In this document: in pieces, positions 1 to 3,872 of the stretch | Numbering within the stretch: the stretch's first letter is position 1 | How the letters are laid out: every line of letters begins with the position of its first letter | Notes under the pieces: generated by a model | The model's database searches: none | What the model was told of the DNA's origin: nothing | What the model saw: only the letters and a program-made list of their open reading frames with translations | NCBI GenBank assembly: GCA_030149995.1 | Contig: JASLGV010000435.1 | Location: forward strand, 1 to 7,614 | Length of the DNA: 7,614 nt | DNA from: Pedobacter sp. | GTDB lineage: Bacteria > Bacteroidota > Bacteroidia > Sphingobacteriales > Sphingobacteriaceae | Reading direction: 5' to 3' | Made by a program: the position numbers and the translations under genes

Positions 1-4
1 ATTA

Positions 5-30
5 ACAACTTTTATACATCAAAAAGTTGT
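5..30 (-). promoter_or_regulatory. Leader hairpin, copy 1 (for a gene beyond the left edge)
   Basis: Read on the minus strand this is a perfect 9-bp stem (ACAACTTTT / AAAAGTTGT) around the loop TGATGTAT. The 18-nt core CTTTTATACATCAAAAAG (plus strand, 9-26) is identical to 365-382, where the same hairpin sits 8 nt before a small-protein start. The outer stem pairs differ between the two copies but still pair, which suggests the RNA fold is selected. Only 4 nt of the window remain downstream, so a start codon would lie about 3-4 nt outside. The structure is visible; the regulatory role is inference. Confidence 0.55.
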
Positions 31-60
31 AAAAACTTTAGTGGAGTAAATTGTTTAATT

Positions 61-89
61 TATTGCAGGCAGAACCTCTGCCTGCAATA
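61..89 (-). terminator. Perfect 12-bp inverted repeat after the first small gene
   Basis: The arms TATTGCAGGCAG (61-72) and CTGCCTGCAATA (78-89) are perfectly complementary around a 5-nt loop. The hairpin begins 8 nt after the stop codon of the small gene at 98-352. Stem strength and position fit a transcription terminator or a 3'-end stabiliser. No U-run follows on the minus strand (it continues AATTAAACAATTT), so classic intrinsic termination is not assured. Confidence 0.45.
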
Positions 90-97
90 TGCAAGGG

Positions 98-352
98 TTA
101 ATTTTTCAGATATACATATTTTTTAGCGCCAACGTCTGTTGGCTCTGGTAGATGGCTGGATAGCCCGTTGCCAATATAAGTTATTAAATGTGCTGTAATA
201 GCGGCGGGATAATCACCACCATAATACGCGTAAACAGCACATAAGTTATTGCCAGAGGTACAGTTGGGTGCTACTGATGAAAAAAAGTAACTTGATGGTT
301 GATCTTTTAAACCTGTTCCATCATAAGAATACCATGCTCTTGGAGTTGCCAT
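98..352 (-). CDS. Small WY-family protein (84 aa), unknown function
   Basis: I cannot name this gene. It is the last of four paralogous small proteins in the block. Visible landmarks are W7-Y8, the PSSY motif ending at Y22, two cysteines (C31, C38) with C38 in the LCAVYA strand-like segment, a helix-like segment around residues 52-66 (HLITYIGNGL), and the C-terminal end AKKYVYLKN. The closest relative in the window is the protein at 2868-3119, which shares the W-Y start, SSY, C-A-I/V-Y and KKYVYL; 20 bp coding for the last motif are identical. There is no signal peptide, membrane segment or double-glycine leader, so it appears cytoplasmic unless exported by an unusual route. The ATG is supported by the leader hairpin ending 8 nt upstream and the AT-rich spacer CTATAATT. 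A role as acceptor or partner of the nearby glycosyltransferases is only a contextual guess. Confidence 0.8.
   Translation of the reverse strand: MATPRAWYSYDGTGLKDQPSSYFFSSVAPNCTSGNNLCAVYAYYGGDYPAAITAHLITYIGNGLSSHLPEPTDVGAKKYVYLKN
108..127 (-). repeat. 20-bp exact repeat coding KKYVYL, copy 1
   Basis: AGATATACATATTTTTTAGC on the plus strand is identical to 2878-2897. In both places it codes, in the same frame, for the C-terminal KKYVYL of a small protein. Nucleotide identity including synonymous positions, between otherwise divergent proteins, points to recent duplication, gene conversion or a nucleotide-level constraint. Confidence 0.7.
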
Positions 353-360
353 AATTATAG

Positions 361-386
361 GACCCTTTTATACATCAAAAAGGATC
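361..386 (-). promoter_or_regulatory. Leader hairpin, copy 2
   Basis: On the minus strand the stem is GATCCTTTT / AAAAGGGTC with loop TGATGTAT. It has nine pairs, one of them G-U. It ends 8 nt before the ATG of the small gene at 98-352, so it would occupy the ribosome landing zone of the mRNA. The loop and the TTTT/AAAA inner stem are identical to copy 1 at 5-30, while the outer five pairs differ. A translational control element or a binding site for an RNA-binding protein is plausible; neither is shown. Confidence 0.6.
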
Positions 387-402
387 AGAAAACTTTGAAT
401 GT

Positions 403-495
403 TTAAGGCCTACTCTGTTCAGGGTTTTCGGCTTTCCCCTTTACTTTGGTCAATTTTAAATGAAACCAAATGCCTGCGCAGATCATTCCGCCCAT
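403..495 (-). CDS. Possible 30-aa leader peptide ending KAENPEQSRP
   Basis: This is a weak candidate for a very short gene. It begins ATGGGCGGAATG (a second in-frame ATG is at 486) behind the AT-rich stretch GGTAAAATTAA and ends 16 nt before the leader hairpin of the following small gene. The predicted peptide has one Cys, a short hydrophobic part (ICAGIWF) and a basic tail. Its last 11-12 residues match, in the same frame, the C-terminal tail of the glycosyltransferase at 943-1644 (NAENPEKSK). That could mean a translated leader peptide, or a decayed remnant of a glycosyltransferase 3' end. The related copy at 2753-2790 has a stop codon close upstream in this frame, which argues against a conserved peptide. 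Confidence 0.25.
   Translation of the reverse strand: MGGMICAGIWFHLKLTKVKGKAENPEQSRP
408..443 (-). repeat. AENPE leader repeat, copy 1
   Basis: The plus-strand core is CAGGGTTTTCGG with GCCTACTCTGTT before it and TTTCCCCTTTA after it. It closely matches 2753-2790 (about 32 of 36 positions with one single-base gap) and more loosely 963-996 (27 of 34). All three copies lie 25-60 nt upstream of a small-gene start on the minus strand. The best reading frame gives GKAENPEQSR. Whether the repeat acts as DNA, RNA or peptide is not clear. Confidence 0.65.
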
Positions 496-550
496 TTAAT
501 TTTACCGGTTATTTGCGGATCCCTACGGCCGTAGTTTTGCAAATATTTTT

Positions 551-579
551 AATGAAGTTTTTTTAAACCATACTTCATT
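551..579. repeat. 8-bp inverted repeat downstream of small gene 589-939
   Basis: The arms AATGAAGT (551-558) and ACTTCATT (572-579) enclose a 13-nt T/A-rich loop, starting about 10 nt after the stop codon of the gene at 589-939. It may be a weak terminator or processing site. There is no convincing U-run after it on the minus strand. Confidence 0.3.
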
Positions 580-588
580 TTGCTGGTA

Positions 589-939
589 CTAAGTTAAGGT
601 GTTATGTGTTTGGTTTGTAGGGTCATTTGTCTCATAATCAATATCTTGATTTTTTTTAGTTCCCTTTGCTGGGGTAGGCGACATGCGTACTTCTATGGGC
701 ACGGGTGGGATAATGTAAGCAGGCTGCGCTTTGCCACTGGCCAGCGCACGGATGATGTAAAACAATAAACTGGGGGTGCTGTCGAGATCGGGCCGGTGCA
801 GGGGGTCGCCGGGGATTTCGTCGGCAAAGATGGCATTTAGGTAAATGCCGTCTTCTGTATCCGGGGCTTTTTCGAGCCGTTCATAGCTGTCGGGATCACA
901 AATGTCTAAGCTGTTGTTGATGAATTTATACCAGGGCAT
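589..939 (-). CDS. Small WY-family protein with C-terminal extension (116 aa)
   Basis: This is the most divergent member of the small-protein family and I cannot name it. W3-Y4, PDSY (16-19), LNAIFA (34-39, in the place of C-A-I/V-Y) and YIIRALASGKAQP (61-73) align with the other members; ALASG is shared exactly with the protein at 2448-2705. From about residue 79 it leaves the family pattern: a proline-rich run (IIPPVPIEV) and then a polar tail rich in N, T and D. The tail segment DYETNDP (101-107) is encoded by a degraded copy of the 14-bp dyad seen between genes elsewhere, so the extension may be captured non-coding DNA. The start lies 3 nt after the stop of the glycosyltransferase at 943-1644, which implies co-transcription and probably coupled translation. 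It has only one Cys (C14) and no signal peptide or membrane segment. Confidence 0.75.
   Translation of the reverse strand: MPWYKFINNSLDICDPDSYERLEKAPDTEDGIYLNAIFADEIPGDPLHRPDLDSTPSLLFYIIRALASGKAQPAYIIPPVPIEVRMSPTPAKGTKKNQDIDYETNDPTNQTHNTLT
620..638. repeat. Degraded copy of the GGGTCAAATGTCCC dyad inside a gene
   Basis: GGGTCATTTGTCTCATAAT matches the intergenic copy at 3169-3187 (GGGTCAAATGTCCCATAAT) at 16 of 19 positions. Unlike the other copies it lies inside coding DNA, at the C-terminal extension of the small protein at 589-939, and its dyad is imperfect. Confidence 0.4.
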
Positions 940-942
940 ATT

Positions 943-1644
943 TTAGGATTTAGATGGTTCTTGCTTACTCTTTTCGGGGTTTTCAGCGTTTCCCTCATAT
1001 TGTACCTCCATAAAGGCATTGGCGTGTTTTTTATCGCCTGGATTTTCAAAAAGTTTTAACGTAGTGTTGCGGGCATGTAGCGTGGCGATAAAACCCTGGC
1101 GGTAACCATGTGCATATAAACTGGCACCGGCATTCCAGATGTAATCGTAATCTTCGCCAATCTGCAGGTCTTTAAAGGGGCGTTTTTCCCAAAAAGAGCG
1201 CCGGTAAGCCATCGTGGCACCCGCCATCCAGGGTTTACCATCTTCTGTGCCGGCATACGACCAGTATTTATTGCGGGAGGGCGAAAAGAAGATGATTTCA
1301 TCCAGTCCGCAGATGTCGGCACCGGAGCTTTCCAGCGCCTGTACCTGCCGGCTGATCCAGTCCTGGGCGTAATAATCATCATCGTCCCAGTGCACAATGA
1401 TGTTTCCGGTGGCTTTTTCGCAGGCGAAGTTGCGCTTGTTACCAATGCTGCCCAGGGGTTCGGTGTAGAAATAACGGATGCGGTGATGTGTTGGTAACAA
1501 TCTTTCCACAGGTTCTTTGCCATCGTCTACAATGATGAGTTCGGCATCTCGATAGTCCTGGTTAAGAAAATACTCGACCGCGAGGGGAACATGCAGGGGC
1601 CGGTTGGCAGTTGGCATGATGCAGGATACATGGGGTGTTTTCAT
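943..1644 (-). CDS. GT2-family glycosyltransferase (233 aa), tandem copy a
   Basis: A soluble GT-A fold glycosyltransferase of family 2, expected to move a sugar from a nucleotide-sugar donor to an unknown acceptor in the cytoplasm. The N-terminal strand VSCIMPTANR (6-15) and ELIIVDDG (35-42) are the nucleotide-binding part. WDDDD (86-90) carries the DXD metal/nucleotide site, and GED (163-165) is in the place of the catalytic base. FFSPSRNK (119-126) is shared with the other two GT2 proteins of the window. There is no membrane segment or signal peptide, and the length is short for the family (single domain). It aligns without gaps to the neighbour at 1701-2375 over about 210 residues, roughly 58% identical by hand count. 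The last 18 residues (from about 216) do not match the neighbour; they coincide with the AENPE repeat found outside genes elsewhere. The ATG fits the neighbour's start exactly. Donor and acceptor cannot be told from sequence. Confidence 0.9.
   Translation of the reverse strand: MKTPHVSCIMPTANRPLHVPLAVEYFLNQDYRDAELIIVDDGKEPVERLLPTHHRIRYFYTEPLGSIGNKRNFACEKATGNIIVHWDDDDYYAQDWISRQVQALESSGADICGLDEIIFFSPSRNKYWSYAGTEDGKPWMAGATMAYRRSFWEKRPFKDLQIGEDYDYIWNAGASLYAHGYRQGFIATLHARNTTLKLFENPGDKKHANAFMEVQYEGNAENPEKSKQEPSKS
963..996 (-). repeat. AENPE leader repeat, copy 2 (inside a glycosyltransferase gene)
   Basis: This stretch codes for GNAENPEKSKQ in the tail of the glycosyltransferase and matches the intergenic repeat at 408-443 at 27 of 34 bases, in the same reading frame. 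It starts 24 nt upstream of the small gene at 589-939, much as the other copies precede their small genes. It suggests the glycosyltransferase reading frame runs into what was leader DNA of the next gene, or that the leader repeats are remnants of glycosyltransferase ends. Confidence 0.55.
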
Positions 1645-1700
1645 GGTTGTTCTGATACATCTGAGTGAACTAATTTTAACGCATTTATATAGCTTAAGAT

Positions 1701-2375
1701 TTAAGCATCTTTTGGTGTTTGCCCGGGCGGGAGGGGTTCTACCCAGGCTTTGGCATTTTTCTTATGTTTGGGGTTTTCTATGGGTTTTAAACTTGTATTG
1801 TGATCGTGCAGCAGCGCAATAAAACCTTCGAAGTAATCGTGCGCCTGGATCCTGGCACCAGTGTTCCAGACAAAATCGTAATCTTCGCCTACATGCACAT
1901 CAATAAAAGGGTGTTGCTGCCAGAAACTTTTGGGATAGGCGAGGGTAGCGCCGCAAAGCCAGGGTTTTTCGGTATCATGGTCTTCATAAATCCATTTTTT
2001 ATTTAAAGCGGGCGAAAAGAAAACCACCCGGTTCAGACCAGTCATGTCTGCACCCGTTTTTAAAAGTGCATCTACCTGCCGGCTGATCCAATCGTGGGCA
2101 TACCAGTCATCATCATCCCAATGCAGGATAATTTCTCCATTTGCGACTTCGCAGGCATGATTTCTTTTGAGACCTACAGAGCCCATGGGTGTTGAATAGA
2201 GGTACCGGATGTTCCCAACATCCGGTACCAGGTCGGCACAGGAATCGCTTCCATCGTCTACAATAATTAATTCTGCATTCGGGTAATCCTGTGCCAGAAA
2301 ATGTTTGATGGCAAAGGGGATGTATTTCCGGCGGTTGGCCGTTGGCATGATACAGGAAACAAGTGGTTTAATCAT
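1701..2375 (-). CDS. GT2-family glycosyltransferase (224 aa), tandem copy b
   Basis: This is the paralogue of the glycosyltransferase at 943-1644 and has the same expected chemistry: GT-A fold, metal-dependent transfer from a nucleotide sugar. VSCIMPTANR (6-15), ELIIVDDG (35-42), WDDDD (86-90), FFSPALNK (119-126) and GED (163-165) fall at the same residue numbers as in copy a, so the duplication kept the whole domain. It lacks the AENPE tail and ends in a short proline-bearing tail (PLPPGQTPKDA). There is no membrane helix or signal peptide. The ATG opens the conserved N-terminal strand, and the upstream small gene ends 72 nt earlier with a strong hairpin in the gap. Copy a follows after 56 nt, so the two are probably one transcript. 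A perfect 13-bp inverted repeat sits inside the gene at 2201-2229, in a segment that differs between the paralogues. Sequence differences between copies may mean different donors or acceptors. Confidence 0.9.
   Translation of the reverse strand: MIKPLVSCIMPTANRRKYIPFAIKHFLAQDYPNAELIIVDDGSDSCADLVPDVGNIRYLYSTPMGSVGLKRNHACEVANGEIILHWDDDDWYAHDWISRQVDALLKTGADMTGLNRVVFFSPALNKKWIYEDHDTEKPWLCGATLAYPKSFWQQHPFIDVHVGEDYDFVWNTGARIQAHDYFEGFIALLHDHNTSLKPIENPKHKKNAKAWVEPLPPGQTPKDA
2201..2229. repeat. Perfect 13-bp inverted repeat inside a GT2 gene
   Basis: GGTACCGGATGTT (2201-2213) and AACATCCGGTACC (2217-2229) are exact reverse complements around a 3-nt loop. It lies in coding DNA for about residues 49-58 (VPDVGNIRY), in a stretch where the tandem paralogue has a different sequence (PTHHRIRY) and no such repeat. 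In mRNA this would be a very stable hairpin within the first third of the gene. Confidence 0.75.
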
Positions 2376-2403
2376 AAGACATCATTTTTATGGATGGTTG
2401 GAT

Positions 2404-2448
2404 ACAATCAAATCCTGCAGATCCTTGAAACTGCAGGATTTTGATTGT
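2404..2448 (-). promoter_or_regulatory. 17-bp inverted repeat at the stop codon of a small gene
   Basis: ACAATCAAATCCTGCAG (2404-2420) pairs with CTGCAGGATTTTGATTGT (2431-2448) with one bulged base and a 10-nt loop. It begins at the last base of the stop codon of the small gene at 2448-2705 and ends 28 nt before the next glycosyltransferase. No U-run follows on the minus strand, so it may be a partial terminator, an mRNA-stabilising 3' end or a processing site that sets different levels of the two genes. The structure is certain; the role is inferred. Confidence 0.6.
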
Positions 2449-2705
2449 TAGGGTTTCATAATCACAATGGTGGGTTCCGAAGGGTGTGGCTGGGATACAC
2501 CCGAAGCGAGTGCATCTGCAATGAGGGTTTTGAGTTTATTTGAAAAATCGTCCGGACGGTGTTCATTTCCTTTGGCATAAACGGCTGCAATGTGGTTGCC
2601 GATGTTGAACTCTGGCTGAATGCTGAGCCTGAAATAACTGGATGCATCAAATGGATTGCCGTGTATGTGTGCATACCAGTATTTTTTGTTGGATTTATCT
2701 TCCAT
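2448..2705 (-). CDS. Small WY-family protein (85 aa), cysteine-free member
   Basis: This is an unrecognised small protein of the local family. After a lysine-rich start (MEDKSNKK) come W10-Y11, ASSY (21-24), the strand-like HIAAVYA (38-44, the Cys of the relatives replaced by Ala), LIADALASG (61-69), QP (72-73) and a C-terminal IVIMKP in the place of KKYVYL. The protein contains no cysteine at all, so whatever the Cys does in its paralogues is not essential to the fold. There is no signal peptide or membrane segment. The start is supported by the 9-bp leader hairpin that ends 7 nt upstream and by the AENPE repeat before it. It is followed by a strong hairpin at its stop codon and then by two glycosyltransferase genes on the same strand. 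Another frame here is also open but reads across the leader and lacks family similarity. Confidence 0.8.
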   Translation of the reverse strand: MEDKSNKKYWYAHIHGNPFDASSYFRLSIQPEFNIGNHIAAVYAKGNEHRPDDFSNKLKTLIADALASGVSQPHPSEPTIVIMKP

Positions 2706-2712
2706 AATTCAG

Positions 2713-2736
2713 GGTGCTTTTGCCATGAAAAACACC
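2713..2736 (-). promoter_or_regulatory. Leader hairpin, copy 3
   Basis: On the minus strand GGTGTTTTT pairs with AAAAGCACC around the loop CATGGC: nine pairs, one of them U-G. It ends 7 nt before the ATG of the small gene at 2448-2705. Compared with copies at 5-30 and 361-386, the TTTT/AAAA inner stem is kept, while the five outer pairs and the loop have changed with pairing preserved. The shared spacing to the start codon supports a role in translation of this small-gene family. Confidence 0.55.
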
Positions 2737-2752
2737 AAAAAATTAGTCTGTT

Positions 2753-2790
2753 GCCTACTCTGTTGCAGGGTTTTCGGTTGCCCCCTTTAA
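2753..2790 (-). repeat. AENPE leader repeat, copy 3
   Basis: The plus strand reads GCCTACTCTGTTGCAGGG followed by TTTTCGGTTGCCCCCTTTAA, closely matching 408-443. It lies 48-85 nt upstream of the small gene at 2448-2705, just before the leader hairpin. In the frame that gives AENPE in the other copies it reads KGATENPATE then stop, and a stop codon also lies a few codons upstream, so here it is not the end of a longer gene. Confidence 0.6.
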
Positions 2791-2828
2791 TGTAGTTTAA
2801 AGTTAGAGAATGGAAGGGCACAGGAATA

Positions 2829-2842
2829 GGGTCAAATGTCCC
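2829..2842. promoter_or_regulatory. GGGTCAAATGTCCC dyad, copy 1
   Basis: This is an imperfect palindrome (GGG-CA--TG-CCC) in the gap between two small genes, about 125 nt upstream of the start at 2705. It is identical to the dyads at 3169-3182 and 5527-5540, and shares 20 bp including the flank AAAATG with the last. The dyad shape suggests a binding site for a dimeric regulator, but the protein is unknown. Confidence 0.5.
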
Positions 2843-2867
2843 AAAATGAAGTGTATGTGATTGCTTT

Positions 2868-3119
2868 CTAATGTCTTAGATATACATATTTTTTAGCCTG
2901 ATAAGGATCTTCGGGTTGGATCATCTGGGTAACCAATGCATCGCTAATGTACTGCTGCATGTTTTTAGAAAACGGTTCTTCAGGCCGAAAACCATGATCG
3001 GGCAGGTAAATGGCACAGATTTGTGTGCCGCAGAGGCAACCATGGCGGGTTGTGATTTTAACATAACTGGAGGCTTCAAAATGATTACCTCCTAAATAAG
3101 CATACCAGACCCTTTTCAT
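2868..3119 (-). CDS. Small WY-family protein (83 aa), three cysteines
   Basis: This is the first gene of the minus-strand block and I do not recognise it. It shows W5-Y6, EASSY (15-19), a cysteine-rich centre (C28, C30, C35, with GTQICAIY at 31-38), an amphipathic segment MQQYISDAL (54-62), QP (68-69) and the C-terminus AKKYVYLRH. The protein at 98-352 shares the same plan and end. Cysteine number varies across the family (3, 2, 1 and 0), which fits exposed or modified residues better than a fixed disulfide or metal site. No signal peptide is seen. Unlike two paralogues it has no leader hairpin or AENPE repeat; the GGGTCAAATGTCCC dyad lies 49 nt upstream of the ATG, in the gap shared with the divergent gene at 3246. 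It is likely the operon head. Confidence 0.8.
   Translation of the reverse strand: MKRVWYAYLGGNHFEASSYVKITTRHGCLCGTQICAIYLPDHGFRPEEPFSKNMQQYISDALVTQMIQPEDPYQAKKYVYLRH
2878..2897 (-). repeat. 20-bp exact repeat coding KKYVYL, copy 2
   Basis: Identical to 108-127, in the same codon frame at the 3' end of the small protein at 2868-3119. Confidence 0.7.
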
Positions 3120-3168
3120 ATCTTCTTGTTTTGTTTACAAATTTCTTCATAAGCTTTTCTATAAAACA

Positions 3169-3182
3169 GGGTCAAATGTCCC
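3169..3182. promoter_or_regulatory. GGGTCAAATGTCCC dyad, copy 2 in a divergent promoter gap
   Basis: This lies in the 126-bp gap between the minus-strand small gene starting at 3119 and the plus-strand gene starting at 3246. It shares AACAGGGTCAAATGTCCC (18 bp) with the copy at 5523-5540, which is also in a divergent gap. The placement suggests an operator able to govern both directions. I see no convincing Bacteroidota promoter (TTG then TAnnTTTG) in this gap. Confidence 0.5.
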
Positions 3183-3245
3183 ATAATTCTTCAGGACGTT
3201 TAAAGGGAGCAGCTTTTTATTAATTGGGTTTGATGAAAACTTAAA

Positions 3246-3836
3246 ATGAACGATATGGAATTGCTTAAAGAGATCACTGCCCGGGAAATGCTGCGTCGCT
3301 GGGCCATTGGCGAAGCGTATGTAGATTTTGCTGCCGATGGGGATGAGGGCACGCTAAACGAGCGTTTGACATCCCTGGAATCGGACGATCTGGATGTTCA
3401 GAAAAAAGCTACTTACTCAGTACTTAAACAGCGTCATTTTTCTTTGATGGATTGTGTACCGGAGGATACGATATGGTATCTCTGTACACTTAAAACAGAT
3501 AAAAATACCTTTGGTTTACTTAAAAATCTGTTTGTACCTGATCTTGCCCGGATTACGAATAATACCTACCGGATTCCTTATGCCGCTTATATTACCCATG
3601 CTTTTCCCGAATTGAATCCGCGGATTACGGCCATTGCCGAAGCTTTCAGGCAAGGCAGGGATGTATCGTTATCGGGGATTAGCCTGCTGGCGAAAAGTAC
3701 TGAAGGACCTTTTACGATTATTGAAGGGAACGGCCGTTTGACCAGTCTTTACCAGTTGCTTTTTAATGAAAAACGAACCTTGTCTATACCGGAAAACCTG
3801 GAAGTTGTACTTGGGATTTCTGAATATGAAATATGA
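3246..3836 (+). CDS. Unrecognised protein with ParB-like GNGR motif (196 aa)
   Basis: I do not recognise this gene. The N-terminal half is acidic with a helical look (residues 1-60). The C-terminal half contains LSGISLLAKSTEGPFTIIE (142-160) followed by GNGRLTSLY (161-169). The IIEGNGR segment resembles the 'I-(D/E)-G-x-x-R' motif of ParB/sulfiredoxin-fold proteins, which bind or cut nucleotides or DNA. It also recalls the GNGR of Fic domains, but the HPF part of a Fic motif is absent. The ParB resemblance is moderate and rests on one motif. There is no signal peptide or membrane segment. A second ATG three codons in (3255) is an alternative start. The gene ends 36 nt before a glycosyltransferase-like gene on the same strand, so the two are probably co-transcribed. 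A role in controlling or assisting that enzyme is guesswork. Confidence 0.75.
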   Translation: MNDMELLKEITAREMLRRWAIGEAYVDFAADGDEGTLNERLTSLESDDLDVQKKATYSVLKQRHFSLMDCVPEDTIWYLCTLKTDKNTFGLLKNLFVPDLARITNNTYRIPYAAYITHAFPELNPRITAIAEAFRQGRDVSLSGISLLAKSTEGPFTIIEGNGRLTSLYQLLFNEKRTLSIPENLEVVLGISEYEI

Positions 3837-3872
3837 CCGGAATACACCGGTGATGGCTAAAATTTATCTTAT

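Noticed and set aside
1056..1523. 155-codon open frame inside the GT2 gene at 943-1644
   Set aside because: It is fully contained in a well-supported glycosyltransferase gene in another frame, with no recognisable motif.
1692..1706. Small palindrome GCTTAA-GAT-TTAAGC at the stop codon of the second GT2
   Set aside because: With only six A/T-rich pairs it could easily arise by chance; too weak to call a terminator.
2462..2821. 119-codon open frame overlapping the small gene at 2448-2705 on the same strand
   Set aside because: It runs through the dyad-side leader, the repeat and the hairpin, shows none of the family motifs over the real gene, and its frame is simply free of stops.
2829..2842. 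GACATTTG within the dyad (minus strand) as a Bacteroidota -7 promoter box (TAnnTTTG)
   Set aside because: It is one base off the consensus and no TTG stands at the right distance upstream in the copies checked.
3723..3752. Fic-domain motif suggested by GNGR in the 196-aa protein
   Set aside because: The Fic signature needs HPF before the GNGR; here the preceding residues are TIIE, which fits a ParB-like motif better.
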